A stretch of DNA of 64,000 nucleotides from CAVZZV01 sp963779845 (GTDB lineage Bacteria; Bacteroidota; Bacteroidia; Bacteroidales; GCA-2748055), in NCBI GenBank assembly GCA_963779845.1, contig CAVZZV010000001.1, forward strand, positions 558,001 through 622,000, in the 5' to 3' direction. A model generated the notes under the pieces. It did not search any database and had not been told where the DNA came from. It worked only from the letters and a program-made list of their open reading frames with translations. The first letter of the stretch is position 1; each line of letters opens with the position of its first letter. Shown in pieces: positions 27,335 through 37,385 of this stretch. The position numbers and the translations under genes were made by a program.

Positions 27335-28672
27335 TTAATAGATCCCCTGATCAATCATCGAATTGGCAACCTTTAAAAAGCCGGCAATATTTGCCCCTTT
27401 AACATAATCAACATACCCTTCGGGACTTTTCCCGTATTTAACACAATTGGTGTGGATATTCGTCATGATATGGTGAAGGCGGTCGTCCACCTCTTGTCCC
27501 GACCAGTTGATCTTCATGGAATTTTGGGCCATTTCAAGGCCTGATGTTGCAACACCGCCGGCATTGGAGGCCTTCCCCGGGGAAAATAGGATATGCTTTT
27601 CTTGAAAATATTCTATAGCATCCGGCGTACAAGGCATATTTGCTCCTTCGGTGACACATACCGCACCATTATTAATCAGGTTTTCAGCATCCTCTCTGTT
27701 AAGCTCGTTTTGTGTGGCGCAGGGAAGGGCTATGTCACATGGGATTTCCCATGGATGATTGCCCTGAACAAAATCAACCCCTTCGAATTCATAGATCATG
27801 GGTATTACGATATCTTCATTGGTAGCACGCAATTCAAGCATATATTCAATCATTGGAGGAGTCAGACCACCGGGGATATGTACATACCCATCCGGGCCTG
27901 AAAGTGTAATAACCCGGGCTCCCAGCTCAGTTGCTTTCTTTGCCGCACCCCAGGCTACATTTCCAAAACCTGAAACAGCAATATTTTTTCCTGCCAGGGT
28001 TTCTCCTCTGGTCTTTAGCATTTCCTGGGTGAAATAAACCACCCCGTAACCCGTTGCCTCCGGTCTGACAAGAGAACCGCCCCAATTCAACCCCTTGCCA
28101 GTCAATACCCCGGTATTTTCCCTGGCCAGCTTTCTGTACATCCCATAGAGATAACCAATTTCTCGTCCTCCAACTCCGATGTCCCCGGCAGGCACATCCG
28201 TATTAGGACCAATAACATGCCATAATTCCAACATGAAGGATTGGCAAAAACGCATAATCTCACGATTGGATTTTCCCTTAGGATTAAAATCAGAACCGCC
28301 TTTTGCTCCCCCCATTGGTAAAGAGGTAAGGCTATTTTTAAAGATTTGTTCAAATCCCAAAAATTTCATAATACTTAAATTGACGCTCGGATGAAAACGT
28401 AAACCCCCTTTGTAGGGCCCTATTGCATTGTTGAACTGAACTCTGAAACCCCGGTTAACGTGAATGTTACCCTCATCGTCTTCCCAGGGCACTTTAAAAA
28501 GGAAAACCCTGTCAGGCTCAATAAGTCGCTCAATAATCGCTGCCGATTCAAACTGAGGGTTCTCATTATAAAGGTCTTCTATAGATTCCAATACTTCGGT
28601 AACCGCCTGGTGATATTCCACTTCACCCGGGAACTTCCGGGTCAGGTCGTTCATGATAAAATCGATGTTCAT
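27335..28672 (-). CDS. gdhA: Glutamate dehydrogenase, hexameric type
   Basis: A 445-residue enzyme interconverting 2-oxoglutarate plus ammonia and glutamate. PYKGGLRFHPSVN (87-99) and the catalytic Lys125 in GGAKGG are diagnostic, as is the dinucleotide-binding SGFGNVAWG. Length fits the small hexameric class used mainly for ammonia assimilation. Cofactor preference (NADPH expected) is not proven by sequence. KorAB downstream in coordinates supplies 2-oxoglutarate, so this stretch concentrates enzymes of the 2-oxoglutarate/glutamate node. Confidence 0.96.
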   Translation of the reverse strand: MNIDFIMNDLTRKFPGEVEYHQAVTEVLESIEDLYNENPQFESAAIIERLIEPDRVFLFKVPWEDDEGNIHVNRGFRVQFNNAIGPYKGGLRFHPSVNLSIMKFLGFEQIFKNSLTSLPMGGAKGGSDFNPKGKSNREIMRFCQSFMLELWHVIGPNTDVPAGDIGVGGREIGYLYGMYRKLARENTGVLTGKGLNWGGSLVRPEATGYGVVYFTQEMLKTRGETLAGKNIAVSGFGNVAWGAAKKATELGARVITLSGPDGYVHIPGGLTPPMIEYMLELRATNEDIVIPMIYEFEGVDFVQGNHPWEIPCDIALPCATQNELNREDAENLINNGAVCVTEGANMPCTPDAIEYFQEKHILFSPGKASNAGGVATSGLEMAQNSMKINWSGQEVDDRLHHIMTNIHTNCVKYGKSPEGYVDYVKGANIAGFLKVANSMIDQGIY

Positions 28673-28847
28673 ATCGGATTTAATTAAGGTTTGCCCCGTC
28701 GTGCCAGGCTCTGAATTCTTGTGTAAAATTGAATGTAAAACTCAATATTTCCAAATTTTTAATGTATATAAATATATGATATTAAGCATGTTTTGAATAG
28801 GGTATCTATCATAAAACCCTTAAGTAATGACCTTGCAACTAAAAATA

Positions 28848-31800
28848 TCATAAATTCTTTTGTGCAGGTAAATTTTCCGGTTTGAAAATCACACCAGTAT
28901 TGCTCTTACCGTCGATCAGGATTTTTAGTGGATTTTCAAAACGAATATGCCGGATAGAAACATCCTCAAAAAAAGTCTCGCAAGAATTTAGGTATTCCAT
29001 GTCATAATTCCCTTCGCCAATATAGGGATTTATCGTAAAGTATCCCACTCCAAAAGAAGTAAGATTCTGGAAAAAATGAGTACCCTGACTGGGGTCGATC
29101 CGGTAATTATCGAGTCCTGCTTCCACAATTACCCTGGCCTCCGAAATTTGTGCCCATTTAATAGGAATACCCAGCCACGGATCTGAGGAACCCCATCTCC
29201 CGGGTCCGACAAGTACATAATTCCTGGACTCATTTTTCATCCGTTTATTCAATGCCTCAATTTGAACTGCCGTAGTCCTGTTCATCGATGCATCAAAAGA
29301 CTGGGGTTTCACATAAACAAAATCCCTGATTCCTTCAATAAAGCCGTTCCCAAGAGCTGATTTTGACAGGATAATAGTATCTTCCTTGCGAACCTCTTCT
29401 GCCAGTCTGGATATTTGCTGATCGTTGACGACTATAGGCCTGATCTGCAAAAAGTTAAACACTTTCGGCGCCCCCTTTGGAACATTTAGATTAACGGCAA
29501 ATTCAATCTCTATCGGAAGGTTCATCTCCTTTTGTCCTATTTCCAGAAGGGTTTGGAGAATCTCTGCCAGAGGGAAAATTTTATGATTGAGAATGTTTGA
29601 AAAAGTGACCACCTTCTTCCCGGTTGTATGGTATCCGTCCCGAATGACGTTATTTTGCAAATCATATACTGAAACAACATTTTTGAGGGTGCCGTCCTTT
29701 TCTGCCTCGGCAATTTTCAGTTTAAACAGGTTAATGGCATCATCAGTTGAAGGGACAAAACTCTCACTGGAAAGGTCCAGGCAATAAAAAACCTTTTGGG
29801 TATTTCTCAGGATCATGTCCGGGGTGGATAATTGAAGGACTTTCTTTGTATACCTTGGAGAAAAACGAAGAGCCGTTCCGCCATCAACGATATATTTTCC
29901 TAAACCAAAAGCGATTGTAGCAGTCCCATCCGCCGGCTTTGCAGGGTGGACAGGATAAAAATCAATGGACCTGGCCACACCCGATAGGGTGGGATAAAAA
30001 CGGTCATTATACCTCGATCCACAAACTTCCTGAAGGATGATCCCCATTTTCTCCTCGTCGATCACATTGGAAGTGGCCTCCATATAGGCCTTGCTCTCCT
30101 TGAAATAAACCGATGCATACACTGATTTGATCGCATTGGTAAGCATCCGGATGGTTACCGCGTGATCAGAATCAATAATAGGGATCATATAGGTCGAATA
30201 GATTCCTGCAAAAGGCTGGTAATGTGAATCCTCCAGCTTACTGGAGGATCTGATAGCGATGGGGTTTTTTATTACCGATATGAAGGCGTATAAATCCTGA
30301 TGAACCCAACCCGGAAGTTTCGCCCGTACAAAATGTTGTAAAATCTCCTCATCGCTCATATCGGATAGGCCGACCTTATAAAGATCATTCGATTCTATAA
30401 ATTCATCAAAAACATCGGTGCTAAGAACCACTGTCCGGGGGATGGAAATGACGATATCATCGTATTTATTGAACAGGTTATAATTCTTTATGACAGTATT
30501 TATGAATGCAAGCCCACGCGCTTTTCCACCGATGGACCCCTCGCCGATTCTGGAAAAACTAAGGTATTCATCAAAGCTGTTCTTATCGAACTTTGCAATG
30601 ACCCCGCGACCTTTGGAAATCCTGAAACTGGAAATGGCTTCATAAATATACATCCTTACCTCTTCCACATTACTAAAGTCCTCTTTTTTCAGGTATTTAA
30701 AAAGCTGGGCAACAGGAAATATAGCCCTTGCATTGAGCCATTTGGAAAAATCATTTCTTGAGGCGTGATAGGCAAGAACTTTATCGGAAACCCGAAGTAC
30801 CAGGTGTTGCAGGCTTTGAAGATCAGAAGCCCTGGCCACTTCCTCTCCGGTATCGGGATCACTGAAAACAAATTCACCGAAAGCAAAGTGTTGGATAATG
30901 TAATTCCGCAGCTCAAGTGACAAAGAATTCGAATATTTGTGCAGGAAACCCGCGTTTAACCGGTCAGCATATTTTTTGTTGGTGATATCGGAGGACTGAA
31001 AAAGGAAGGGGATATGGGGATCGTCATTTTTAACCAGTTTACATAATCTAAATCCCGCTTTTATTTTAGTATCCCGCTTGTTATTCACTTTAAAACTGAT
31101 ATCCGAAATAATGCCTAAGAGATTGTGCTTAAACTGCTGGTACAAATCCAGGGCTTCATCATAGGTCTTTGCAAGAAGAATTTTGGGACGCCCACGTTGC
31201 CTGAGCATTTTCTGGTGTTCATTTAAAGCCTCCCTCATAAAATCCCGTCGATTGCTTAAGCACAATCTTATATAAAAGGGGGAGATAGACGGAGGTATAA
31301 CGTATGGAATCTTCAACCAGAATAATTGTCTGTACTCCAACAACTTCAACGTCATGTCTGGCGTTCATCTTATCTTCGATAAGTTTAATAATGGCCAGCA
31401 TTAAGTCGGCATTCCCCAGCCAGCAGAAAACATAATCGATGGCTGTCAGATCTTCATTTTGAAGTTTCAGTGAGACTTCACGATTGAAATGGGTTAGTAC
31501 AACAATAGGCACTTCCGGATGGGTAGCCTTGATCCTCTTGGCCAGCTCAAAAGTATCCATGTCGCCAATGTTCAGCATTTCGATCACCAGATCGATATTT
31601 TCTTTTCCAAGGATTTCGAAGGCTTCTTTTGAAGAGCCTGCCTTAATAAAGATTGGAGGATACCGGAGGTTCAGGGAAACATACTCGTTAAAAATCTGCT
31701 CATCTATCCTTCCATCCTCTTCCAGCATAAAAAAATCATAATTGCTGCTTATGATCAGGACTCTTCTTATCCTTTTTAGCATAAGCTGGTCGAATTCAGT

Positions 31801-31857
31801 CATACTGAAATCCACCGTTGGAGAATCTAACCTCCTGTCTTTTATTTTTTGATTCAT
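28848..31857 (-). CDS. Tandem receiver domains fused to a PEP-synthase-type ATP-grasp domain (frameshifted)
   Basis: Restored protein of about 1002 residues, split by one extra base in the CCC at 31244-31246; removing it joins KIVLKQST to DFMREALNEH. Residues about 25-165 form a degenerate receiver whose phosphoacceptor position is Met94, not Asp. Residues about 175-320 form a second receiver with acidic pair Glu182/Asp183 and a candidate acceptor Asp252 (GIISDISF). The rest resembles the nucleotide-binding half of PEP synthase/PPDK (RIGEGSIGGKARGLAF, PIAIRSSSKLEDS). No phosphohistidine swivelling domain (TxxHGG type) or PEP-binding TIM barrel is visible, so a classical PPDK reaction is unlikely. 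Function unknown. It sits between korAB and gdhA on the same strand. Confidence 0.8.
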
Positions 31858-32076
31858 TTTTGCCCCTTCAGGTTAGTAAAATTAATAATAATTATTGAAG
31901 AATATTATTAACGGCTCATTATAGCATAAACCTGTATGGAGAAGAAAAAGGGTTAGCAGAGAAACCGGGATTTGGAGGTGGATAATCTCAATAGATGGTT
32001 CCCGGTTGGAAGAGATCCCTCTTTTTGAATCAGAACATGATCCAAAGCAATTCAATCAATATATTGATCAATTAAT

Positions 32077-33111
32077 TCAATCCTGATTATTGATTTCAAA
32101 AACATTTCCGGAATTAAACAGATCATCCATATTTTTGATGCGGGTATTTTCCTTTGAATAGGATATCTGATCATGGAGCATCGATTCATACACGGTAGAC
32201 TTAACCGCTCTTATAACGCCCATAGCAACAGGAAAGTCCGGAAGAGTCATCGTAGAAATCATATAATGCCTTGTATCTTCAGGATCATGCGCATTATGCA
32301 CGAGGAGGTCATCTTCAGTAATCCCATTTTCCCAGAGATTAGCCACTTCAAAGCGATTACATCGCTCGATAATTCCTTTATCCCTGTTCCTTCCAAAAAT
32401 CATTGGTTCTCCATGCCTGAGATAAAGCTGATGGTCCTCTTTCACATCCTTACCCGTGATTTCCTTATGGACTTCATTGGCGAAAATAACACAGTTCTGG
32501 AGGACTTCAACTACTGAGGTTCCCTGATGCTTATCCGCTTCAAGGAATACTTCACGCATCATTTTAATATCGGTATCAACTACACGGGCAAAAAATGTTC
32601 CCTGGGCACCCATTACCAATTCACCGGGTGCAAAAGCATTCTCGATCGTTCCATCGGGGGAGGATTTAGTAATACTTCCCTTCGGGGTGGTGGGTGAATA
32701 TTGTCCTTTTGTAAGGCCGTAAATCTTATTATTGAAAAGAATTATGTTTACATTAATATTCCTTCTAAGGATATGAATAAAATGATTCCCCCCAATAGCC
32801 ATAGAGTCTCCATCACCGGTTACCACCCAAACGCTGAGCTTTGGATTAGAAACTTTAATCCCTGAAGCTATGGCAGCCGCCCTTCCATGGAGGCTATGGA
32901 ATCCATAGGTATTGATATAGTATGGAAACCGGGATGAACAGCCAATTCCCGAAACGAATACGATGTCTTCTTTTTTAACCCCGGTTTCGGGCAGCACATT
33001 CCTGATGGTGGAAAGGACGGCATGGGAGCCACATCCTGCACACCACTTAACCGGGGTATCAAATTTATAATCCTGTGCTACTGACTGAGGTGCAAATATT
33101 TGTTCGTCCAT
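32077..33111 (-). CDS. korB: 2-oxoglutarate:ferredoxin oxidoreductase, beta subunit
   Basis: A 344-residue thiamine-diphosphate subunit. The ThDP/Mg site is GDGDSMAIGGNH (99-110) with the downstream NNKIYGLTKGQ. Cluster ligands are Cys24 and Cys27 in CAGCG, Cys58, and probably the Cys in VLQNCVIF near 206. With KorA it converts succinyl-CoA, CO2 and reduced ferredoxin to 2-oxoglutarate or the reverse. It follows korA by 11 bases. Distinguishing 2-oxoglutarate from pyruvate or branched-chain substrates rests on overall similarity. Confidence 0.93.
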   Translation of the reverse strand: MDEQIFAPQSVAQDYKFDTPVKWCAGCGSHAVLSTIRNVLPETGVKKEDIVFVSGIGCSSRFPYYINTYGFHSLHGRAAAIASGIKVSNPKLSVWVVTGDGDSMAIGGNHFIHILRRNINVNIILFNNKIYGLTKGQYSPTTPKGSITKSSPDGTIENAFAPGELVMGAQGTFFARVVDTDIKMMREVFLEADKHQGTSVVEVLQNCVIFANEVHKEITGKDVKEDHQLYLRHGEPMIFGRNRDKGIIERCNRFEVANLWENGITEDDLLVHNAHDPEDTRHYMISTMTLPDFPVAMGVIRAVKSTVYESMLHDQISYSKENTRIKNMDDLFNSGNVFEINNQD

Positions 33112-33122
33112 AATTTAATTTT

Positions 33123-34982
33123 TTACAAAGGTTCCTGTTTTTTGTCGAGTGCTTCCCTGAGCTTTATCTTCAACTCGGAAATCATGAAAGGAAGCCCCTG
33201 GACCTTATTGTATTGCATATAATGGTATTGGGGAAACATAGATCTCAGATAATTTGCAAACTGTCCAAGGTTGAGTTCGCACACAATCCTTTTCTTAAAA
33301 TTTTGTAGAACATCCCGGGTATTTTTTGGTAACGGCATGATAAAATTAAACTGGGCAAGGCTAATAGAAAGTCCCTCCTTCTGCAACTCTTCTACCGCGG
33401 TAAACAGAGCTCCATAGGTCCCTCCCCAACCAATAACCAGAAGCTCTCCCTCTGCTTTACCGAAAATACTTTGTTCCGGAATAAAATTGGCCACGCGTTG
33501 TACTTTTTCAGCGCGTATTTCCACCATAATCTGATGGTTCATAGAATCGTGAGAAACTTCTCCCGTCACGTCTGCCTTTTCCAATCCTCCTACCCGGTGG
33601 CGCATCCCCTTCTGCCCCGGCAATGCCCAAAGGCGCGCCAGTTTTTCGGTATCGCGGAAATATGGATAGTAATTGGCATGGTTATCCTCCACTAAAGGAG
33701 GGTGTATCTCAGGCAGGTCCTTCATCTTCGGAACAGGCCAAAGTTCAGACCCGTTGGCCAGGTAACCATCAGTAAGAAGGATTACAGGGGTCATATGTTC
33801 AAGGGCGATTTTAGCCGCTTTATAAGCAAAATCGAAACAATTGGCAGGGGTACTTGCAGCCAGCACTACCACAGGACTTTCACCATTTCTTCCATAGAGA
33901 GCCTGCATCAGGTCCGATTGTTCCGTCTTGGTAGGAAGTCCGGTCGAAGGGCCTCCCCGCTGAACATTCACGATAACGATGGGCAATTCAGTGATTACGG
34001 CCAATCCGATGGCTTCCCCTTTCAATGCAAGCCCGGGCCCTGAAGTGGAGGTAACCGCAAGTTTTCCGGTAAAGGAGGCCCCCAGGGAGGCACATATACC
34101 GGCAATTTCATCCTCAGCCTGGAATGTGATGGCTCCTAAATGCTTACGGTTAGATAATTCCTGAAGGATTTCCGTGGCCGGGGTGATGGGATAAGAGCCA
34201 AGAAACAGCTCTCTTCCTGATTTTTCGGAGGCCGCCAAAAGTCCCCAGGAGGTAGCTATGTTCCCGGTTATATTCCGGAAGGTTCCTTTTTTGTTCTTAG
34301 CCGGATTGACCAGGAAAGTGGTGGAAAAGGCTTCGATTGTTTCAGCATAACTGTAACCCGACATCAAAACCGCCTTATTGGCTTTAACCAACTCTGGTGA
34401 TTTTTTAAATTTCTTTTCGAGGAATTCCAGTCCTATGTTGTAATCGCGATTGAATAAAAAGTAGAGGATTCCTGCTACAAACTGGTTTTTTGTCTTGTCG
34501 GCCGTTTTATGGTCTAATCCGAATTCTTTCACCGTGGAGCGGGTAAGATTCGTGATCGGTGCTTTTATGAGGTTAAAGCCTTCCAGCGATTCATCATGCA
34601 AAGGGTCCTCAATGTAACCAGCTTTTTTGTAATTCTTATTGTCAAAATTATCGATATCGATAATGATGGTGGCCCCTTCCTTGACCCATTTCATATTAGC
34701 TTTCAGGGCGGCGGGATTCATGGCTATAAGCACATCGGCCCGGTCCCCCGGAGTAGTAATTTCCTTGGTGCCAATGTGCACCTGAAAACCAGATACTCCG
34801 GCTATAGTACCCTGGGGTGCACGGATTTCGGAGGGATAATCGGGGAATGTGGACAGGTCATTACCGACAAAAGCTGAAGTATCAGAAAATTGACTCCCGG
34901 TAAGCTGCATCCCATCGCCGGAGTCACCTGCGAATTTCACCACCACCTCTTCCAGTTCAACGATTCTTGGATTTTTAGCCAT
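33123..34982 (-). CDS. korA: 2-oxoglutarate:ferredoxin oxidoreductase, alpha subunit (fused gamma domain)
   Basis: A 619-residue subunit. Residues about 1-200 are the gamma domain (KFAGDSGDGMQLTGSQFS), fused ahead of the alpha domain, as is common in Bacteroidota and Actinobacteria. The alpha part has SYPITPATEILQELS and TSTSGPGLALKGEAIGLA, then RGGPSTGLPTKTEQSDL near the CoA/ThDP interface. Together with korB it forms a two-gene operon. A -7 element about 155 bases upstream is the best promoter I can see. Oxygen-sensitive chemistry suggests an anaerobic or microaerobic lifestyle. Confidence 0.94.
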   Translation of the reverse strand: MAKNPRIVELEEVVVKFAGDSGDGMQLTGSQFSDTSAFVGNDLSTFPDYPSEIRAPQGTIAGVSGFQVHIGTKEITTPGDRADVLIAMNPAALKANMKWVKEGATIIIDIDNFDNKNYKKAGYIEDPLHDESLEGFNLIKAPITNLTRSTVKEFGLDHKTADKTKNQFVAGILYFLFNRDYNIGLEFLEKKFKKSPELVKANKAVLMSGYSYAETIEAFSTTFLVNPAKNKKGTFRNITGNIATSWGLLAASEKSGRELFLGSYPITPATEILQELSNRKHLGAITFQAEDEIAGICASLGASFTGKLAVTSTSGPGLALKGEAIGLAVITELPIVIVNVQRGGPSTGLPTKTEQSDLMQALYGRNGESPVVVLAASTPANCFDFAYKAAKIALEHMTPVILLTDGYLANGSELWPVPKMKDLPEIHPPLVEDNHANYYPYFRDTEKLARLWALPGQKGMRHRVGGLEKADVTGEVSHDSMNHQIMVEIRAEKVQRVANFIPEQSIFGKAEGELLVIGWGGTYGALFTAVEELQKEGLSISLAQFNFIMPLPKNTRDVLQNFKKRIVCELNLGQFANYLRSMFPQYHYMQYNKVQGLPFMISELKIKLREALDKKQEPL

Positions 34983-35136
34983 AACAGATTAAAATTTTTA
35001 TACTCAATCCATGAGGGGAAAGTGCTTATGCATTGAAATTCAACTATATCCCGTATTGCATAGGCTATTTCCGGAGATAATCACCAGAAAGGAGTTAAAA
35101 ACCATTGTTTTAACACTTTTCCTAATATTACCTGAA

Positions 35137-35144
35137 CAAAATTA
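35137..35144 (-). promoter_or_regulatory. Possible korAB -7 element (TAATTTTG)
   Basis: Minus-strand match to TAnnTTTG, about 155 bases before the korA start. A TTG lies upstream but at only 15-base spacing, so this is weak. If used, the korA leader would be long. Confidence 0.3.
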
Positions 35145-35295
35145 ATTTATAAAAGTACGCAATAAACTGATAAATGTCATATTTTTTAAGCTAATTATTG
35201 GTGTAGTTAATGATATTAAAAAACCAAATGATCAGTAAATCGGCAATATACTTGAATTGAATGAAAGGGTGGTTAATAAATATAAAAAAGTACTC

Positions 35296-35303
35296 TATTT
35301 TTG
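35296..35303 (+). promoter_or_regulatory. Bacteroidota -7 element before the gamma carbonic anhydrase gene (TATTTTTG)
   Basis: Exact TAnnTTTG match ending 32 bases before the chosen start at 35336. This also argues against the ORF's upstream ATG at 35261, which would precede the transcription start. Confidence 0.5.
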
Positions 35304-35335
35304 TAAAAAATTTAAGGAAGACAAACTTTTTCAAA

Positions 35336-35857
35336 ATGGCATTAATTAAAGGTGTAAGGGGATTCACACCGGAATATGGGAAAAACTGCTTTTTCGCGGA
35401 AAACGCCACCATAATCGGGGATGTGATCTTGGGGGAGGATTGTTCGGTTTGGTTCAATACTGTCCTTCGTGGTGATGTCAATCCAATACGGATTGGAAAC
35501 AAGGTAAATATTCAAGACGGGTCAGTCCTCCACACCCTGTTTCAGAAATCTGTCGTTGAGATTGGGGATAATGTTTCAATAGGCCACAATGTGATCGTGC
35601 ATGGCGCCAAAATTCATGACAACGTACTGGTGGGGATGGGTTCCATTTTAATGGACCATGTCGTAGTCGGGGAAAACAGTATAATAGCTGCAGGAGCGGT
35701 GGTTCTGGCCAATACCATTGTGGAACCAGGCAGCATCTATGCAGGCCTGCCGGCCAAAAGAGTTAAATCAGTGGAACCGGAAAAAATTCGGGAAATGATC
35801 GGTAAAATCGCGGAAAATTATTTGGTTTATGCAAGTTGGTATGGTGAGGATTTTTAA
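35336..35857 (+). CDS. Gamma-class carbonic anhydrase-like hexapeptide protein (YrdA family)
   Basis: A 173-residue left-handed beta-helix protein with imperfect hexapeptide repeats from about 24 to 135. Zinc-ligand positions are His66, His84 and His89, and Arg45/Asp47 form the conserved salt-bridge pair, so the metal site of the gamma carbonic anhydrase family is intact. Many YrdA-type members show no measured hydratase activity, so the function is tentative. The start at 35336 is chosen from the family N-terminus (MALIKGVRGFTPEYG) and the promoter position. It overlaps the convergent murI by 4 bases. Confidence 0.88.
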   Translation: MALIKGVRGFTPEYGKNCFFAENATIIGDVILGEDCSVWFNTVLRGDVNPIRIGNKVNIQDGSVLHTLFQKSVVEIGDNVSIGHNVIVHGAKIHDNVLVGMGSILMDHVVVGENSIIAAGAVVLANTIVEPGSIYAGLPAKRVKSVEPEKIREMIGKIAENYLVYASWYGEDF

Positions 35858-36669
35858 TCCCAGATATTCACCTTTTGCAGATCAATTTTATCACCAAAAA
35901 ACATTTTGGCCATAACATTAAAATAAGGAGTATGGTCAGATACATAGAATTTATGTCCACTAAGTTTTTCCGGGTTCAGCAGTTGTTTTTCGCTAAGCAC
36001 TCGTTTCAATTGCTCGGCAACGATCTGCGCTGAGTCGACCACGTTGACTTCAAAATTAAAGAACCGGCCGATCTGATTTTTTATGATCGGGTAATGCGTA
36101 CAGGCAAGAATAAGAGAATCTATACCCTCCAGGTCCCGTTTAGATAAATAGGATCGGATTATGGCATTGGAGATGTCATCGAAAACAAATCCTTCTTCAA
36201 TCATTGGCACCAGAAGAGGGGTGGCAAGCGAAGAGACTTTAAGCCGGGGCTTCAGCTCTTTGATCCGCTCAAAATAGCTGTTAGAATTAATGGTTGCCTT
36301 GGTGCCGATAATTCCGAGGTTTTTAATATTTTCTTCCCTTACCACCTGTTCGATAACAGGATCAATTACATTCATTACCAAGGCTTTACCCCCAACATGA
36401 GCCGTTACTTCCTGCAAAGCATTGGAGGAAGCGGAATTGCAGGCAATAAGAATTACCTTGCAATTTTTTTCCAATAGAAAATCGCTAATTCTGAGTGAGT
36501 AGCTAATGATACTTTCCCGGGATTTATCGCCATACGGAAGGTGTGCCGTATCGCCGAAATAAACCATATTTTCAGAGGGCAGAAGCATTTTGATCGCGCC
36601 AGCAACAGTTAAACCTCCAACTCCTGAGTCGAATAAACCTATGGGTGATGATGGGTTTAACATATCCAA
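35854..36669 (-). CDS. murI: Glutamate racemase
   Basis: A 271-residue cytoplasmic enzyme providing D-glutamate for peptidoglycan. Catalytic cysteines are Cys77 in IACNSASSNA and Cys190 in ACTHYP, with the flanking His192. The N-terminal GLFDSGVGG (Asp14, Ser15) and GDTAHLPYG are diagnostic. It lies downstream of the ompH-bamA genes, but a terminator in between suggests separate expression. Confidence 0.96.
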   Translation of the reverse strand: MDMLNPSSPIGLFDSGVGGLTVAGAIKMLLPSENMVYFGDTAHLPYGDKSRESIISYSLRISDFLLEKNCKVILIACNSASSNALQEVTAHVGGKALVMNVIDPVIEQVVREENIKNLGIIGTKATINSNSYFERIKELKPRLKVSSLATPLLVPMIEEGFVFDDISNAIIRSYLSKRDLEGIDSLILACTHYPIIKNQIGRFFNFEVNVVDSAQIVAEQLKRVLSEKQLLNPEKLSGHKFYVSDHTPYFNVMAKMFFGDKIDLQKVNIWD

Positions 36670-36675
36670 TTTTTA

Positions 36676-36715
36676 ATAAAAACAGGCCACTTTGACAATA
36701 GTGCAAAATGGCCTG
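36676..36715 (-). terminator. Intrinsic terminator downstream of the bamA-ompH cluster
   Basis: CAGGCCA and TGGCCTG pair (36683-36689 with 36709-36715), extended by four further pairs after one mismatch, around a 9-base loop. On the minus strand the hairpin is followed by TTTTTATT. It lies 25 bases past the ompH stop and ahead of murI. Confidence 0.75.
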
Positions 36716-36739
36716 AAGTTTATTGAATATTATTGAAAA

Positions 36740-37258
36740 TTACTTAATTGCAAGTTTTTCCTTGACCATAGGCCCGATATTTATACTCTTTTCGGAAACA
36801 TAAACAGGGTTTCTGGCGCTAATGTCGAAAACATACATCAGGTCCAATTCTTTGGCAACAACTGAAATCTGCTTTTGAAGTTTAGCCATTACGCCTTCCA
36901 GCAAAGCACCTTCCAGTGCCCGTAATTTCTGATTGGCTTGTCCCTGAAAACTCTGGAGTCTCTCGTTCATGGATTGCAGTTCACTGTACATACTTTCCAG
37001 AATAAGAGAATCAAGCTTGTTTTGATTTTCAAGCAGATCGTTATATTTTTTGTTAACCTCAACCTGCATTTTTTCGGCCTGAAGGTCGTATTTTTCCTTT
37101 ACAACGTTCAAGCTATCAGCGGCTTTCTTGTATTCAGGCATGAGAAGTACAATTTGCTGTGCTTCTATATGTCCAAACTTAGCCTGTTGGCCCTGAACCA
37201 TGGCTGAAGAGGAGATGAAGATTACAATCAGGAGGAAATTTAACACTTTTTTCATCAT
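36740..37258 (-). CDS. OmpH/Skp-like periplasmic chaperone (second copy)
   Basis: A 172-residue protein with a signal peptide (MMKKVLNFLLIVIFISSSAMVQG, cleavage near GQ). The mature part starts KFGHIEAQQIV and has a long charged helical arm (about 50-120), the tentacle of Skp trimers that escort outer-membrane proteins to BAM. It is a diverged duplicate of the neighbouring gene, and the pair follows bamA in the usual order for this phylum. A promoter-like element 92 bases upstream suggests it can be expressed separately. Confidence 0.9.
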   Translation of the reverse strand: MMKKVLNFLLIVIFISSSAMVQGQQAKFGHIEAQQIVLLMPEYKKAADSLNVVKEKYDLQAEKMQVEVNKKYNDLLENQNKLDSLILESMYSELQSMNERLQSFQGQANQKLRALEGALLEGVMAKLQKQISVVAKELDLMYVFDISARNPVYVSEKSINIGPMVKEKLAIK

Positions 37259-37350
37259 ATAATTATTTATTGATTTGCATGAAGTCCCGGATTTACTGAA
37301 CTACATCAAGTAAAGGAGGTTCGTCAAGATTAATTTATAAAAAATTTGTA

Positions 37351-37381
37351 CAAAAGTAAGGATTTAATTTTTATAACCTAA
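37351..37381 (-). promoter_or_regulatory. Putative promoter between the two ompH genes (TTAG-N19-TACTTTTG)
   Basis: Minus-strand TACTTTTG (37351-37358) preceded at 19-base spacing by TTAG (37378-37381), the same -33 variant and spacing as the fabD promoter. It lies 92 bases before the second ompH start. Confidence 0.5.
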
Positions 37382-37385
37382 TTTT

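Larger units (their letters stand above)
34983..35335. other. 353-base gene-free region between divergent korA and gamma carbonic anhydrase
   Basis: AT-rich divergent intergenic region. It contains one promoter-like element facing each way (35137-35144 minus, 35296-35303 plus). No RNA gene, repeat or convincing small coding frame was found. Confidence 0.6.

Noticed and set aside
31925..32086. Plus-strand open frame of 53 codons in the korB/REC-PPS gap, ending with a protein-like stretch (EEIPLFESEHDPKQFNQYIDQ)
   Set aside because: It has no ATG, overlaps the korB stop by 10 bases and shows no family motif. It might be a remnant of a lost gene, but the evidence is too thin.
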